Assembly: GCA_016296065.1 (NCBI GenBank)
Contig: JAEDKA010000001.1
Span: 62,001 to 126,000, forward strand
Length of the DNA: 64,000 nucleotides
Direction of reading: 5' to 3'
Origin: Kiritimatiellia bacterium
GTDB lineage: Bacteria > Verrucomicrobiota > Kiritimatiellia > RFP12 > UBA1067
Shown: one piece after another, positions 1-9,800 of the stretch
Layout of the letters: the number at the start of each line of letters is the position of its first letter
Numbering within the stretch: position 1 is the stretch's first letter
Notes under the pieces: model-generated
Told to the model about the DNA's origin: nothing
Seen by the model: only the letters and a program-made list of their open reading frames with translations
Databases searched by the model: none
Translations under genes and position numbers: made by a program

Positions 1-243
1 GTCCAGCCACAGCGGGACGTCGTGTTCCGCGATTCGCGCGCCTTCGGATGCCGTCACGGCGTGCGGTACAGCCACACCTGCGGTCTTGCCGAAACGAAGG
101 GCGTTGTCTTCGAGAACATCCACATCGATTCCTGGGACAATGTAAGAGGTCCGTTTGGCTGGCTCGACATAGCGCCTGTCGAAAACGGCGTTCCCGGCGA
201 ACTTACGCTCCGCAACATAACAGTGGGAGTTAAATCGAATTGA
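1..243 (+). CDS. C-terminal fragment of a right-handed beta-helix (pectin-lyase-like) protein
   Basis: The reading frame is open from base 1 and stops at TGA 241-243, giving about 80 residues of a protein that begins outside the window. Short alternating hydrophobic strands ending in Asn or Asp turns (for example VVFENIHIDSWDN and LTLRNITVG) are typical of the last coils of a parallel beta-helix of the GH28/pectate-lyase superfamily. No catalytic residues can be identified in the fragment. It lies just upstream of the first tandem-box promoter, so it belongs to a preceding transcription unit. A GH28 polygalacturonase is possible, but the family cannot be assigned from this piece. Confidence 0.6.
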   Translation, partial: VQPQRDVVFRDSRAFGCRHGVRYSHTCGLAETKGVVFENIHIDSWDNVRGPFGWLDIAPVENGVPGELTLRNITVGVKSN

Positions 244-253
244 TTTGTGGGTG

Positions 254-324
254 CGCGAAAATTTCACGAACTTTTTTGCGTGAAATTCACGATGGGGGCG
301 GTTCTGTTTTGCTATTATAATCGT
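254..324 (+). promoter_or_regulatory. Tandem-box promoter, copy 1 (leaderless type)
   Basis: The distal box is CGCGAAAATTTCACG at 254-268 and the proximal box TGCGTGAAATTCACG at 277-291, a 23-bp period. After 21 bp comes a -10-like TATTAT at 313-318. With the usual 6-nt gap the predicted +1 is base 325, the A of the ATG of the next gene, so the message would be leaderless. An overlapping TATAAT at 316-321 is an alternative -10 but breaks the spacing seen in the other nine copies. No -35 hexamer is visible. Confidence 0.8.
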
Positions 325-1608
325 ATGAGAAGCGACAAAAGATCGTTGACGGCGGCTGTGGTTTTCGCAGCGGCGCTTTCTGTTTCCGCGTTCGCGGCGT
401 CTGGCCGCTACGCGGCGCCGCACGGCGATGTCGTCAAGATATGGCCCGACGGCAAGATGCCCGTCGTGTCCACAAACCAGACGTACGCGCCGTTCATGGA
501 GTTCTTCAAGCCGGAGAAGGCGACGACGGACGCGTTTCTGATCGTGACCCCGGGCGGAGGCTACGGCGGAGTCGCGTACGACGGCGAGGGATATCCGGTG
601 CAGAGGTTCTGCATGGAGAAGGGGCTCAACATGGCGATACTCAAGTACCGTACGCCGCGTCCTATCGGCAAGCCCATGTACCTCTCCGCCTGGCAGGACG
701 TCCAGCGCGCGGTCCGCGTCGCGCGATCGCAGGCTGCGGCGCGCGGCTATTCGCCAGACAAGATCGGCGTGATGGGCTTCTCGGCGGGCGGACATCTCAC
801 GCTCATGGCAGCGACGAGTTCGCTGACGCCTGCCTACGATCCGGTCGACGCACTGGACAAAATCTCATGTTCGCCGAACTGGGCTGTGCCGGTGTATCCC
901 GCGTATGTCCTCGAGCGCGACAAGCCGGGGATGCTCATGCCGGAGTTCAAGTTCGACGCGGCGACGCCGCGGATGTGCCTTATGCACGGCGATTCGGACG
1001 GCTTTCCGGCGGACAATTCCGTCACGGTGTACAGCAGGCTCCGTCAGATGAAGGTCCCCGCCGAGTTGCATACCTTCCTCTACGGCGACCACGTCTTCTT
1101 CCGCACGGCGCACGAACAGGACTCGGCGGCGGCGTGGCTGGAGACGTTCTGGCGCTGGCTCTACACTGCAGGCATCCGCACACCGCATCCGTCGGCGAAC
1201 GAGAAGGGCGCGAAGCGCGTCATATTCGGTCCGATAGAGAAGATGGGCACCTACGAGAAGGACGCCTGGCGCCGCCAGCCGCAGGACGAGCTTGTGTCGT
1301 ACAAGGACTCGCCGTTTTGGCTCGCGGACGAATACGGCGCGTTCGAGGCGGACTTCGAATACTTCCTCGGAGATGAGGCGAAATGGAACCGCCGGACAGT
1401 TCGCGTTACCGCTGATTGCGCGTGGGTCGCAGAGAACGACGCGGTTGTGTGCGACGGACCGCACGATGGAGCGGACGTCTGGCCGTTTCTGCGCAAGCCC
1501 GGCAAGGGTCTTGATGAACATGGTCCGCTCGGCATCGCCCCAGGGCGCGACGGCAAGGCGATCACGATGCGCATCCTGCGCATCCGTAAATTAACGGAAA
1601 CACTTTAA
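325..1608 (+). CDS. Secreted alpha/beta-hydrolase, carbohydrate-esterase-like
   Basis: The 427-residue product opens with a signal peptide (MRSDKRSLTAAVVFAAALSV, then Ala-rich). The oxyanion-hole region TPGGGYGG and the nucleophile elbow GFSAGGH (Ser153) mark the acetyl-esterase/lipase branch of alpha/beta hydrolases. The likely acid is Asp225 in HGDSDGFPADNS and the likely base His256 in GDHVFF. Residues from about 300 on form an additional domain of unknown function. The start at 325 is chosen over upstream in-frame codons because the promoter's predicted +1 falls on this ATG. It heads an operon with two other exported hydrolases and a GH87-like enzyme. Deacetylation of a polysaccharide is the probable role; the substrate is unknown. 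Confidence 0.8.
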   Translation: MRSDKRSLTAAVVFAAALSVSAFAASGRYAAPHGDVVKIWPDGKMPVVSTNQTYAPFMEFFKPEKATTDAFLIVTPGGGYGGVAYDGEGYPVQRFCMEKGLNMAILKYRTPRPIGKPMYLSAWQDVQRAVRVARSQAAARGYSPDKIGVMGFSAGGHLTLMAATSSLTPAYDPVDALDKISCSPNWAVPVYPAYVLERDKPGMLMPEFKFDAATPRMCLMHGDSDGFPADNSVTVYSRLRQMKVPAELHTFLYGDHVFFRTAHEQDSAAAWLETFWRWLYTAGIRTPHPSANEKGAKRVIFGPIEKMGTYEKDAWRRQPQDELVSYKDSPFWLADEYGAFEADFEYFLGDEAKWNRRTVRVTADCAWVAENDAVVCDGPHDGADVWPFLRKPGKGLDEHGPLGIAPGRDGKAITMRILRIRKLTETL

Positions 1609-1623
1609 AGAGAGGAAAATGTC

Positions 1624-3267
1624 ATGAACAAACTTAAAATGGCTGCGGTTATGCTGGCTGGTGGCTGCGCGCTCGCGGCATCGGCGTATGACGTGCGCTT
1701 CAAGAACATCTACCAGAGCCGCATGGTCCTTCAGGCGGGGAAGCCGAACGACGTGGCCGGAAGGGCCAACCCCGGCGCGGCGATAACCGTGACGGGAGAG
1801 GCGGTGAAGCCTGGCAGGGCACCACAGATGATCTCGCTGCATGTGAAGGCCGATTCGTCCGGACGCTGGACCGTGACTCTTCCGGCCTTGCCGAAGCGGA
1901 CGGTCCTGAAGCTGACATGCTCCGACGGGAAGACGTCGAAGACGATCGAGGACGTCGTTTTCGGAGAACTCTGGCTCTGCTCCGGGCAGTCGAACATGGA
2001 GTGGAACTTCAACGCCAACACGATTCCGTCCGACTATCTCGAACAGTGCCGCGCGAGCGTCCCCGCGTTCGCCGGTGACATCCGCACCATCGTGACTGAG
2101 CGGAACTGCCTTGTGACCGAGTGCGACGAGATCGGCGGAACATGGAACCGCATCGACAAGGGCGAGGATCTGCGCCGCGCCGGGTCGCAGTTCGCTTATC
2201 TCTTCGCGCAGCTGATTTCGAAAGCGCTCGACACACCGGTCGGAATCATCGACTCCTCGGTTGGCGGCTCGCGCATCGAGCCGTGGATCCCCGCGTCGGC
2301 GTTCAAGGAAACGAACGTGCCGTTTCACACCCAGGACCGCCGCGCGTTCCGCTGGGACACGTACCAGGCTGCGCTAGCGAATTTCGCGAAAGACCGCGAG
2401 GATTTCATGGCGCGGCGCTCGAAGTGGCTCTCGGACAATCCGAGCAACGACCTCCGCAACCGCAATCGCGACACGATGCCGCAGCCGCCGATTGACGAAC
2501 TCGCGCTCGACCACATGCCGGCGAAGTTCTTCAACGGCAAGATATGCGGACTCTTCCCGCTCAAGCCCGCCGGAGTCCTCTGGTACCAGGGCTGCTCCAA
2601 CGACAGCGAGCCGTACGAATACGGCGAGCTCGCGAAGCTCCTCGTCACGTCGTGGCGCAAGTTCTTCCGCACCGAGTTCCCGTTCTACTACGTGGAGCTC
2701 GCCGCGATCAACGATCCACAGAACGAGCCTGTGCAGAGGTGGTCGTGGGGCGGAATCCGCGAGGCGCAGGGCGAAGTGCTCGCGCTGCCCAAGACTGGCG
2801 TCATTACGTCCGCCGACGCGGGCGGATCCGAGAAGCTCGGACTCGGCGACATCCATCCGCCGTGCAAGAAGATGATCGCCGGGCGCGCCGCAAAGCTGGT
2901 GCTTGCCGAGGTCTACGGGAAGGGCAGCGCCGTGGCAGCGCGCTCCCCGTACTACTCCGGCGTCTCGAAGGCGGAAGGCGGAAAGTTCCGCGTGAAGATC
3001 GCCAATGCGGACGGGCTTCGCCTGATGCCGGGCAAGGACAAGATCGACGGCTTCGCCATCCGCGGCGAGAAGAAGGACGACTGGAAGTGGGCGAACGCCG
3101 TTATCGAGGGCGACGAAATCGTCCTCTCCTCGCCCGACGTGCCGAAGCCCGTCGCCGTCCGGTATGGCTGGGCACGCCGTCCGCGCCTCACGCTCGAAAG
3201 CGCGCACGGCCTCCCGCTGCGTCCGTTCTCGACCGACCACGGCTCGACGCTCGACTACGGCAAATAA
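1624..3267 (+). CDS. Sialate O-acetylesterase-type SGNH esterase
   Basis: This 547-residue protein has a signal peptide ending near ALAASA. After a short beta-domain it carries the family hallmark SGQSNMEW with nucleophile Ser123, then the LWYQGCSND block and a late GDIHPP segment that supplies Asp409 and His411. This is the SASA (9-O-acetylesterase) family, which removes O-acetyl groups from sialic acid or, in many environmental members, from xylan and other acetylated glycans. It follows the previous gene by 15 bp, with a GAGAGGA Shine-Dalgarno at about 1611-1617, so the two are co-transcribed. A second family member occurs at 21844. The fold is certain; the exact substrate is not. Confidence 0.88.
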   Translation: MNKLKMAAVMLAGGCALAASAYDVRFKNIYQSRMVLQAGKPNDVAGRANPGAAITVTGEAVKPGRAPQMISLHVKADSSGRWTVTLPALPKRTVLKLTCSDGKTSKTIEDVVFGELWLCSGQSNMEWNFNANTIPSDYLEQCRASVPAFAGDIRTIVTERNCLVTECDEIGGTWNRIDKGEDLRRAGSQFAYLFAQLISKALDTPVGIIDSSVGGSRIEPWIPASAFKETNVPFHTQDRRAFRWDTYQAALANFAKDREDFMARRSKWLSDNPSNDLRNRNRDTMPQPPIDELALDHMPAKFFNGKICGLFPLKPAGVLWYQGCSNDSEPYEYGELAKLLVTSWRKFFRTEFPFYYVELAAINDPQNEPVQRWSWGGIREAQGEVLALPKTGVITSADAGGSEKLGLGDIHPPCKKMIAGRAAKLVLAEVYGKGSAVAARSPYYSGVSKAEGGKFRVKIANADGLRLMPGKDKIDGFAIRGEKKDDWKWANAVIEGDEIVLSSPDVPKPVAVRYGWARRPRLTLESAHGLPLRPFSTDHGSTLDYGK

Positions 3268-3284
3268 GGAAAGGACCAACTGTG

Positions 3285-4700
3285 ATGAGACCTGCTATTG
3301 TGAAAAAATTCATGTTGACCGCGCTTGGCGCGCTGTCGGCGGCACTTTGCGCCGCAGACATGCCCCGCGCGACGCCGGAGTCGCAGGGCGTCAGCTCGCA
3401 GGCGATCATCGACTGGCTCGACGCCTGCAACGCCGAGATGAAATACATGCACGGGTTTGTCGTCGTGCGGCACGGAAAGGTCATCGCCGAGGGAGCCTGG
3501 GCGCCGTTCGACCCGCTGACGCGTCCGCACATGCTCTATTCGCACTCCAAGAGCTTCACGTCGACCGCGATCGGATTTCTTGCGGACGAAGGGAAGGTAG
3601 ACCTGGACGAGCGCATAGCTGACATATTCGCGGACAAGATGCCGACGAATCCACCGCCGGAGCTGCTTGAGGTGCGCGTGCGCGACCTGCTGACCATGAA
3701 CTTCGGGTCCGACGCGAGCCATGCGCCCAAGTGCAACTTCGCCCTTGCCGACTGGGAGAAGGGCATCCTCTCGCGCCCGATGGAGCGCCGTCCGGGCACG
3801 AAGCACCGCTACGACTCCGACGCGACGTACCTCCTTTCGTGCATCGTCGAGAGAAAGAGCGGAATGCGGACGATGGACTACCTCAAGGCCAAGCTGTTCG
3901 ATCCGCTCGGCATGACAAGCCCCTGGTCGACAGTCTCTCCGTCCGGCACCGCCTGCGGCGGCTGGGGCATGAACATGACGACGCGCGACATCGCGAAGTT
4001 CGGGCAGTTCCTGCTCGACGGAGGCGTGTGGGACGGGAAGCAGCTGCTCTCGCGCGACTGGATACGCCTCGCCTCCGCAAAGCACACGGCTTCAGGCGGC
4101 GGACCCGACTGGCGGCTCGGCTACGGGTTCCAGTTCTGGCGCTGCCAGCACAACGCCTACCGCGCGGACGGCGCGGCTGGCCAGTTCACGATCGTCATGG
4201 AGGATCAGGACGCGGTCGTCTCCCTCAATGCGGCCGAGGGCAACACGCAGAAGGAGCTTGACCTTGTGTGGAAGCATCTCGTCCCCGCGTTCGGAGACCG
4301 TCCGCTCCCCGACGACGCGGAGCTTCAGAGCAGGCTCGCGGACAAGTGCGCGAAGCTCGAGATATCCGCGCCGAAGGGAACGGGGCTCGCGGGTCCGGCG
4401 CTTCCGGCGGCGTGCAGCTACGGACGCAGCAACCTGATGCCGGAGGGCAATGGCACGCTGGAGAAGTCTGATTCGGGCTGGACGCTCGTGGGCGGCAACC
4501 GCCGTCTCGCGATCGGCGACGGAGCCTGGGCGGAGACGACGTGGAAGTTCGACGACGGCAACGTCGAGCCGCTTTTCGCGCTGGTGGGCACGCGCACCGC
4601 AATTGCCGCGGGACGCTGGACGAACGAGAAGACCCTCCGCGTGAGCTGGCATCTCCTCGACTGCACGCAGAAGGGCGAGTTCGAGGTCAAGGTGCAGTGA
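3285..4700 (+). CDS. Beta-lactamase-fold serine hydrolase (class C / esterase family), exported
   Basis: The product is 471 residues from the ATG at 3285, which has a GGAAAGG-like ribosome site and is followed by a typical signal peptide ending near ALCAAD. The SxxK motif is SHSK (Ser86, Lys89), followed by the usual helix GFLADEGKVDLDE. A YDS motif takes the place of the YxN tyrosine motif, and DGAAGQ occupies the third-motif region. Residues from about 340 to the end form an extra beta-rich domain. These enzymes are usually esterases or D-aminopeptidases rather than antibiotic-resistance enzymes. The frame is open far upstream of 3285, but that part overlaps the previous gene and lacks a signal peptide. 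It lies third in the operon that starts at 325. Confidence 0.85.
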   Translation: MRPAIVKKFMLTALGALSAALCAADMPRATPESQGVSSQAIIDWLDACNAEMKYMHGFVVVRHGKVIAEGAWAPFDPLTRPHMLYSHSKSFTSTAIGFLADEGKVDLDERIADIFADKMPTNPPPELLEVRVRDLLTMNFGSDASHAPKCNFALADWEKGILSRPMERRPGTKHRYDSDATYLLSCIVERKSGMRTMDYLKAKLFDPLGMTSPWSTVSPSGTACGGWGMNMTTRDIAKFGQFLLDGGVWDGKQLLSRDWIRLASAKHTASGGGPDWRLGYGFQFWRCQHNAYRADGAAGQFTIVMEDQDAVVSLNAAEGNTQKELDLVWKHLVPAFGDRPLPDDAELQSRLADKCAKLEISAPKGTGLAGPALPAACSYGRSNLMPEGNGTLEKSDSGWTLVGGNRRLAIGDGAWAETTWKFDDGNVEPLFALVGTRTAIAAGRWTNEKTLRVSWHLLDCTQKGEFEVKVQ

Positions 4701-4741
4701 CGGCCATCGCGTTGTGACAGTTGCTGAATCGAGGTGAACCG

Positions 4742-6625
4742 ATGAATGGACCTTCAATGAAATTGCGTTCCTTTTGCATAGCATCCATCGGACTGTACGC
4801 CGCCGCGCATGCGGGTGCGCCTGCGGCGGCGAGATACGAGGCGGAGGATGCGCGGCTCGCGGGCGGCGCGGCGCTGAAGGGGCCGAGCCTGGTCCAGTCC
4901 GATATCGCCGCGCAGGCGTCGGACATGAAGTACGTCGAGCTCGGGAATCGCGGCGCGAAACTGGAGTGGAAGTTGCGCGAGGGCGGAGTCGACGGCGTGA
5001 CGCTGCGCTTCACCATGCCAGACAGGGAGGACGGATGGAAGCAGAGCAATCCGCAGGACGAGACTCCGCAGTACCGCCGCGAGGACGTCTTCTGCGGCTC
5101 GCTTGAGCTGCGCGTGAACGGGAAGAAGCGCAAGGTGCGGCAGTACGGTAAGGTCTCCGAGGCGATTCCGCTTTCCTCCTACTGGATGTGGCAGTACTTC
5201 GTCGGTGACCGTCCTGCGGACGAACCGGGCGGGCACGAGATTGCGCGCTTCGCGTTCGACGAAGTGCACTTCGCGATAGACGGCGCGCCGCTTGCAAAGG
5301 GCGACGTGCTGTCGCTCGCGAACGTCGACGGGAAGTATCCGTACGGCGTGGACTTCGTGGAGCTCGAGAAGATCCCCGCGCCGATTCCGCAGCCCGAGGG
5401 CTCGCTCAGCGTCGCGGACTTCGGCACGGGGCGCGAGGCGATCGACAAGTGCTTCGCCGCCTGCCGCGAGCAGGGGAAGACGATGTACTTCCCCGCGGGC
5501 GTGTGGGAGTACTGGACGAAGACAGGCGACAACCGCTGGCTCCTGAACGGCGCATCCAACATGAAGATCACCGGCGCGGGCATGTGGCACACGAACCTGC
5601 ATTTCCCGGGGGCGAAGTCTTTCGGAGGAGGCGTCGGAGGTGACAGGCTTGCGAAGGGGACCGAGTTCTGCCACATGTACCTCAGCTCTATGCTCCGTTC
5701 GCGCTTCAACCAGAACGCAGTCTACAAGGGCATCATGGAGGCCTGGGGCGAGGGGGCGAAGCTGCACCACCTCTGGATCGAGCACTTCGAGTGCGGATTC
5801 TGGCTCGGTGACTACCAGTCGCCCGCGAAGCCGACCGTTAAGGCGCACATCTACGACTGCCGTGTGCGAAACAATCTCGCGGATGGAATCAACTTCTGCC
5901 AGGGCACGTCCGACACACTTCTCGAGAACTGCAACTTCCGCGGGAACGGCGACGACGGAATCGCGATCTGGAACAACGACGCGTGCGAGGCGCAGGACTG
6001 CACGGGGATCACGATACGCAACAACACCGTCGAGAACAATTGGCGCGCGGCTTCCATCGCCGTCTTCGGCGGAGACGGACACCTCATCGAGAACAACTAC
6101 ATCAAGGACGGATTCAAGGGCGCGGGAATACGCCTCAACACCGACTTCCCGGGGCATCAGTTCCGCAACACGAAGCTGATACGATTCGTCGGCAACACAA
6201 TTGTCAACTGCGGTACCTCATGGGACTGCTACGGCGACCAGGCTCAGGACCGTCCGTCTCCGCGCGGCGCGATAGACTTCCAGGGTGAGGTCAGGAACAT
6301 CGTATTCGAGCGGACGACGATCGTCGGCACCCATCGCGCGGCGATTCAGATGATCGTCGGGAACATGGAGAACATTCGGTTCAAGGACCTTGTCGTGGAC
6401 ACCATTGGGACGGACGGCGGCAGGAAGTCGCGCTATACATGGGCTGAGGACCTCGGTCCCGGAAGGGTGTTCCACCTCCTCGGCGAGATGAAGCCCGTCG
6501 TCGACGGAATCACGATCCGCAATGTTTCCAGGGACAACCTCGTCAACCTTCAGGAGAAGGACAAGAAATCGATCGTGTGGGTAAAGGAGCCCGTTTTCGC
6601 GTCATCCGAAAACAGTGGAAAATGA
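4742..6625 (+). CDS. GH87-like (mycodextranase / alpha-1,3-glucanase type) protein with N-terminal carbohydrate-binding domain
   Basis: The 627-residue protein starts at ATG 4742, with GAGGTG 5 nt upstream, and has a signal peptide. Residues about 30-210 resemble a CBM35-like beta-sandwich beginning YEAEDARL. The rest is a parallel beta-helix that starts at SVADFGTGREAIDKCF. The segments ADGINF and GNGDDG place Asp381, Asp404 and Asp405 at spacings of 23 and 24. From memory, these match the catalytic Asp triad of GH87 alpha-1,3-glucanases. RNNTVENNWRAASIAVFGG and the later NTDF segment also resemble GH87. It is the last gene of the 325-6625 operon. A general beta-helix glycosidase outside GH87 is the alternative. 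Confidence 0.72.
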   Translation: MNGPSMKLRSFCIASIGLYAAAHAGAPAAARYEAEDARLAGGAALKGPSLVQSDIAAQASDMKYVELGNRGAKLEWKLREGGVDGVTLRFTMPDREDGWKQSNPQDETPQYRREDVFCGSLELRVNGKKRKVRQYGKVSEAIPLSSYWMWQYFVGDRPADEPGGHEIARFAFDEVHFAIDGAPLAKGDVLSLANVDGKYPYGVDFVELEKIPAPIPQPEGSLSVADFGTGREAIDKCFAACREQGKTMYFPAGVWEYWTKTGDNRWLLNGASNMKITGAGMWHTNLHFPGAKSFGGGVGGDRLAKGTEFCHMYLSSMLRSRFNQNAVYKGIMEAWGEGAKLHHLWIEHFECGFWLGDYQSPAKPTVKAHIYDCRVRNNLADGINFCQGTSDTLLENCNFRGNGDDGIAIWNNDACEAQDCTGITIRNNTVENNWRAASIAVFGGDGHLIENNYIKDGFKGAGIRLNTDFPGHQFRNTKLIRFVGNTIVNCGTSWDCYGDQAQDRPSPRGAIDFQGEVRNIVFERTTIVGTHRAAIQMIVGNMENIRFKDLVVDTIGTDGGRKSRYTWAEDLGPGRVFHLLGEMKPVVDGITIRNVSRDNLVNLQEKDKKSIVWVKEPVFASSENSGK

Positions 6626-6641
6626 GGAGTGATATTTATTC

Positions 6642-6728
6642 ATTGAGCGCACCAGGGCCACGGCCACGGCTTCTGGTGGTGACATCGTGGTGACCATCGA
6701 GCAATCTGGATTCAGCGTGAGTATCCGC
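6642..6728 (+). pseudogene. Tail-only remnant of a beta-strand-repeat surface protein
   Basis: In this frame the DNA encodes a segment ending GGDIVVTIEQSGFSVSIR. It aligns with the last about 29 residues of the protein ending at 10822 (EGDIVVTVVQSGLQVYIR). The normal stop TGA has become TTA, so the frame continues into non-coding sequence, and there is no start codon or ribosome site. The homology extends past the tail: CAGGAGT and CGTCATGTCT at about 6737-6757 recur after the stop at 10822. A former third paralogue seems to have been lost here, apart from its 3' end. Confidence 0.65.
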
Positions 6729-6759
6729 TTAGGCCACAGGAGTCGACGTCATGTCTTGA

Positions 6760-6785
6760 GGCGGCTGGTGCTTCAGCCAGCCGCC
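6760..6785 (+). terminator. Perfect 9-bp stem hairpin, possible terminator
   Basis: GGCGGCTGG at 6760-6768 pairs with CCAGCCGCC at 6777-6785 around an 8-nt loop. No T-run follows; the next promoter's distal box begins at 6787. It may end the 325-6625 operon or insulate the following promoter. Confidence 0.5.
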
Positions 6786-6786
6786 C

Positions 6787-6883
6787 TGCGTAAATTTCAC
6801 GGTACTTTTTGCGCAATATAGTCGTTTGTGACCTTGGGAATATGATAAAATAACTTCAAACAAATATGCAGGGAGTCTAATTT
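6787..6883 (+). promoter_or_regulatory. Tandem-box promoter, copy 2
   Basis: The distal box TGCGTAAATTTCACG lies at 6787-6801 and a weak proximal box TGCGCAATATAGTCG at 6810-6824 (23-bp period). A -10 TAAAAT at 6846-6851 follows after exactly 21 bp. The predicted +1 is near 6858, giving a leader of about 26 nt with GGGAG at about 6870-6874 before ATG 6884. Confidence 0.78.
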
Positions 6884-9800
6884 ATGCCCCAAAAAACAAT
6901 CAAGACCCTTCTTTTCGCAACGTCGTCGGCGTTGTCCTTTGCTGCTTTTTCCGCGCAGATCTACTGGAAATCCACTGTAACAGAAGGATACATCGACACG
7001 ACTGGCGACAGCAGTGGCTGGACTGGCGGGGTAGTCCCTGGCAATGGCGATGCAGGCGAATTCAACAACTCGCTGAGCGCGAATACAACATACACCGTGA
7101 AGATTCCGACGGAAGGCGGCTCCTTCACGTTCCCTGCGTCCATAGGCGGGGCGGCCATTCCGCAGGGCACGAAGGTAGTGTTCGACGCAACCGGGACGAA
7201 GTGGGTCATGTCGACTACGCCCGGTACCGCGTGGACGAAGGCCGTTCTTGAATTCAGCGATGCGAGCGGAGATATCTTCGGCATTCAGAACAGAGATGCG
7301 TCAAAGGATAGCGACTACTACGGCCTGAGCCTCGACGACGGCAAGATAAGCTACGAGCACGATGCGGACGGATATGTCGTGAAGCTCGAGAGCGGAACGA
7401 TCGACGCTTATAATCTTCCCGGCGGCGGAACCTCCCTGCATTCGCTCAGGCTTCTTTATTCGAACGGGAGTTCAAACAACAGGGTCGTGTTCGGCGCAGG
7501 CACGAAGTCCGTCTTTCAGAGCGTCGTGATCGGCGGGCGTTCGCAGGGCGGCTATGTCCTCGTCGAGGGCGGCGAGCATAAGATTTACAACGGGCTTAAG
7601 GTAGGCGGCTGGAACGACGCCCCGAATGCTGAACTGCGCATCACCGGCGGAACACTGTCTGCGATGGCGAGCGGCGGTTCCGTTGATGTCGGAGGAGCGG
7701 CCTGCCCGGCAAGGATCGTAGTCTCCGGAACGGGCGAGTTCACAAACGATGTGGGCTCGGTTTACTGTCCGAACAACAGCGGCGCCAACGGAACGATTGA
7801 ACTTTCCGGCAATGCAAAGTGGATTCATGCGCGCGTGTTTGGTCTTGCCCTGGGTCACAGCGGCGGAACTGGCAGCATTTCCATGGGGGACAACGCCGTC
7901 TTCTTGTCGCCAGGCGGTATCAATGTCGGTGACTCGGCGAACGGCACTGGCAGCATTCTGATCAAGGATGAGGCGGAAATGTCCGTAAGCACCATCACCC
8001 TCAGCCATGCCGCCAATACGACGTCCGAGCTGACAATGCTCGGCGGCACGCTGAAACTTGCGTCCAATGCTTCCATCACCTCCGGCAACGGATCGCCGTT
8101 CAAGGGCGGCGCGGGCACGGTCAAGTGCCTTTTCGACGGTGGCACGATCATCCCTGGCGGAAACGATTCGCAGACCGTCCAAAGTGTGCCTGCCGTCGAG
8201 CTGGGTGTGAACGGCGTCACTGTCGATACCGGCTCCAATGGCAACGTCAAGTGGAGTGCGAAGACGCAGAACGCGAAGGACTCCCAAAACAAGGATGTGG
8301 CCGGTCTGTTTGTCAAGGACGGCAGCGGCGTGCTTATCGTCAGAATGTCCGAGACGGACAATTCCGCCGTTGCGCCGTACAACGGACGCCCGCTCAACTC
8401 CGAGCATGCGAACACTTTCGTCAAGACGGGTACGCTTCGCTTCGACAACCAGAACGCGACGGACGGCTACTGCAGGTTCGGCAACAATGTCACTGTCAAC
8501 GGAGGGGCGACGCTCAGTACGGAGTACAACGGCTGCACGCGTCTCAAGATGAATACTCTCACGCTCGGCGGAGAGACGGGTACGGCGACAGTTAAGCTCG
8601 ACTTCGGTGATGTCGTCGAAATTGACGCAGCCGACGGGCTTGCCGTTGTCGGCTCGGCCCAGGTCGACATCTCCAACTGGACGTCCGCAGCCGTCGGCAG
8701 CGAGTATACCGTATTCAAGTGCGCAGGCTCCGTCCCGCTGGGCGTTCTTTCCAGAATCGTCATTTATGGAGTCTCGAACAGGGACTATGCCTGGAAGACC
8801 GCAACGGACGAGGGCGGCAACACTCTCTGCAACATCTACGTTGCCGAGGAAGGCATGCTACCGCTTACGATCACGTATGCGAACGACGCGGTGACGACGA
8901 ACGGGCTCGGCACGGCGGTGACGGCCATCGTCGCCGAGCAGTCAGGGACGCAGGTCGGCGACATAACGCTCGCGCGCGGTACGTCTGTTTCAGTCGCGGA
9001 GGATATGACGCTCAACCTCACCGGCGACATGACAGGCGGCGGCACTTTGCTCACGAAGTCTGGCTCCGGCAAGCTTGTGGTGAGCGGCAACAACTCCGGC
9101 TTTACCGGCTCGTTTGTCTCGCAGAGCGGAACGCTCGAGGTGAAATCCAGGGACGCGCTTGGTCCGCAGACGCTCACTTCACCTCTCGTCCTCGGGAATG
9201 GAACGTTCAAGTACAGCTCCAGTGATCCAGCCACGTTCAATGCCGCGCTGAAGCTCTCCGGCAATATCGCAGGCAAGGCGGTGATTCTCGACAACACAGG
9301 CGACCTCACCTTCAACGGGCTGGTACATGAGAAGGGGCTTCTTGTCAAGAAGGGCGCAGGCGCGCTTGCGTTCGACCTCCCTGCCGGAACCTACTATCTC
9401 GGACACGACAATATTGACGGCGATGGGGGAGAGCACGATGGTGACCTCGTGCTGCCCGAGAGCGGCGACGCACCCGAGACCAATACCGGAATGTACGGCG
9501 TGACGATTGCCGAAGGTGCCTTGAAGATCAAGGGCACCGGGGCGGACGGAGCGTCGAAGACACAGGTCAACACCGACAATACCATCATAGTCGGCACCGG
9601 TTACGCGGCACAGGTGGCACCTGCGGTTGTCGTCGAGAATGCAAGGATGGAATTCGGCAAGGGAAGCCGTCACGGAACGATCATGGCACGCTATCCAGTT
9701 GCTAGCCCGGTTCCAGAGATACATCTCACCAACGCCTTTTTCCACGCCAACTTCCCGACGTTCGGGCGCCATACATCGACAGGCGGTGTGAGCGACATCG

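Noticed and set aside
254..321. Sigma-54 or ECF-type promoter explanation for the repeated upstream boxes
   Set aside because: No GG-N10-GC -24/-12 element and no AAC-type -35 with an ECF -10 is seen. Every copy has a TATAAT-like -10, and the boxes are two direct repeats.
2544..3284. N-terminal extension of the serine-hydrolase frame
   Set aside because: It overlaps the esterase gene in another frame, is Arg-rich with no fold signal, and a ribosome site plus signal peptide point to ATG 3285.
3285..4700. Antibiotic-resistance beta-lactamase
   Set aside because: The third motif is not KTG, the protein has an extra C-terminal domain, and it sits in a carbohydrate-esterase operon. An esterase or peptidase role is more likely.
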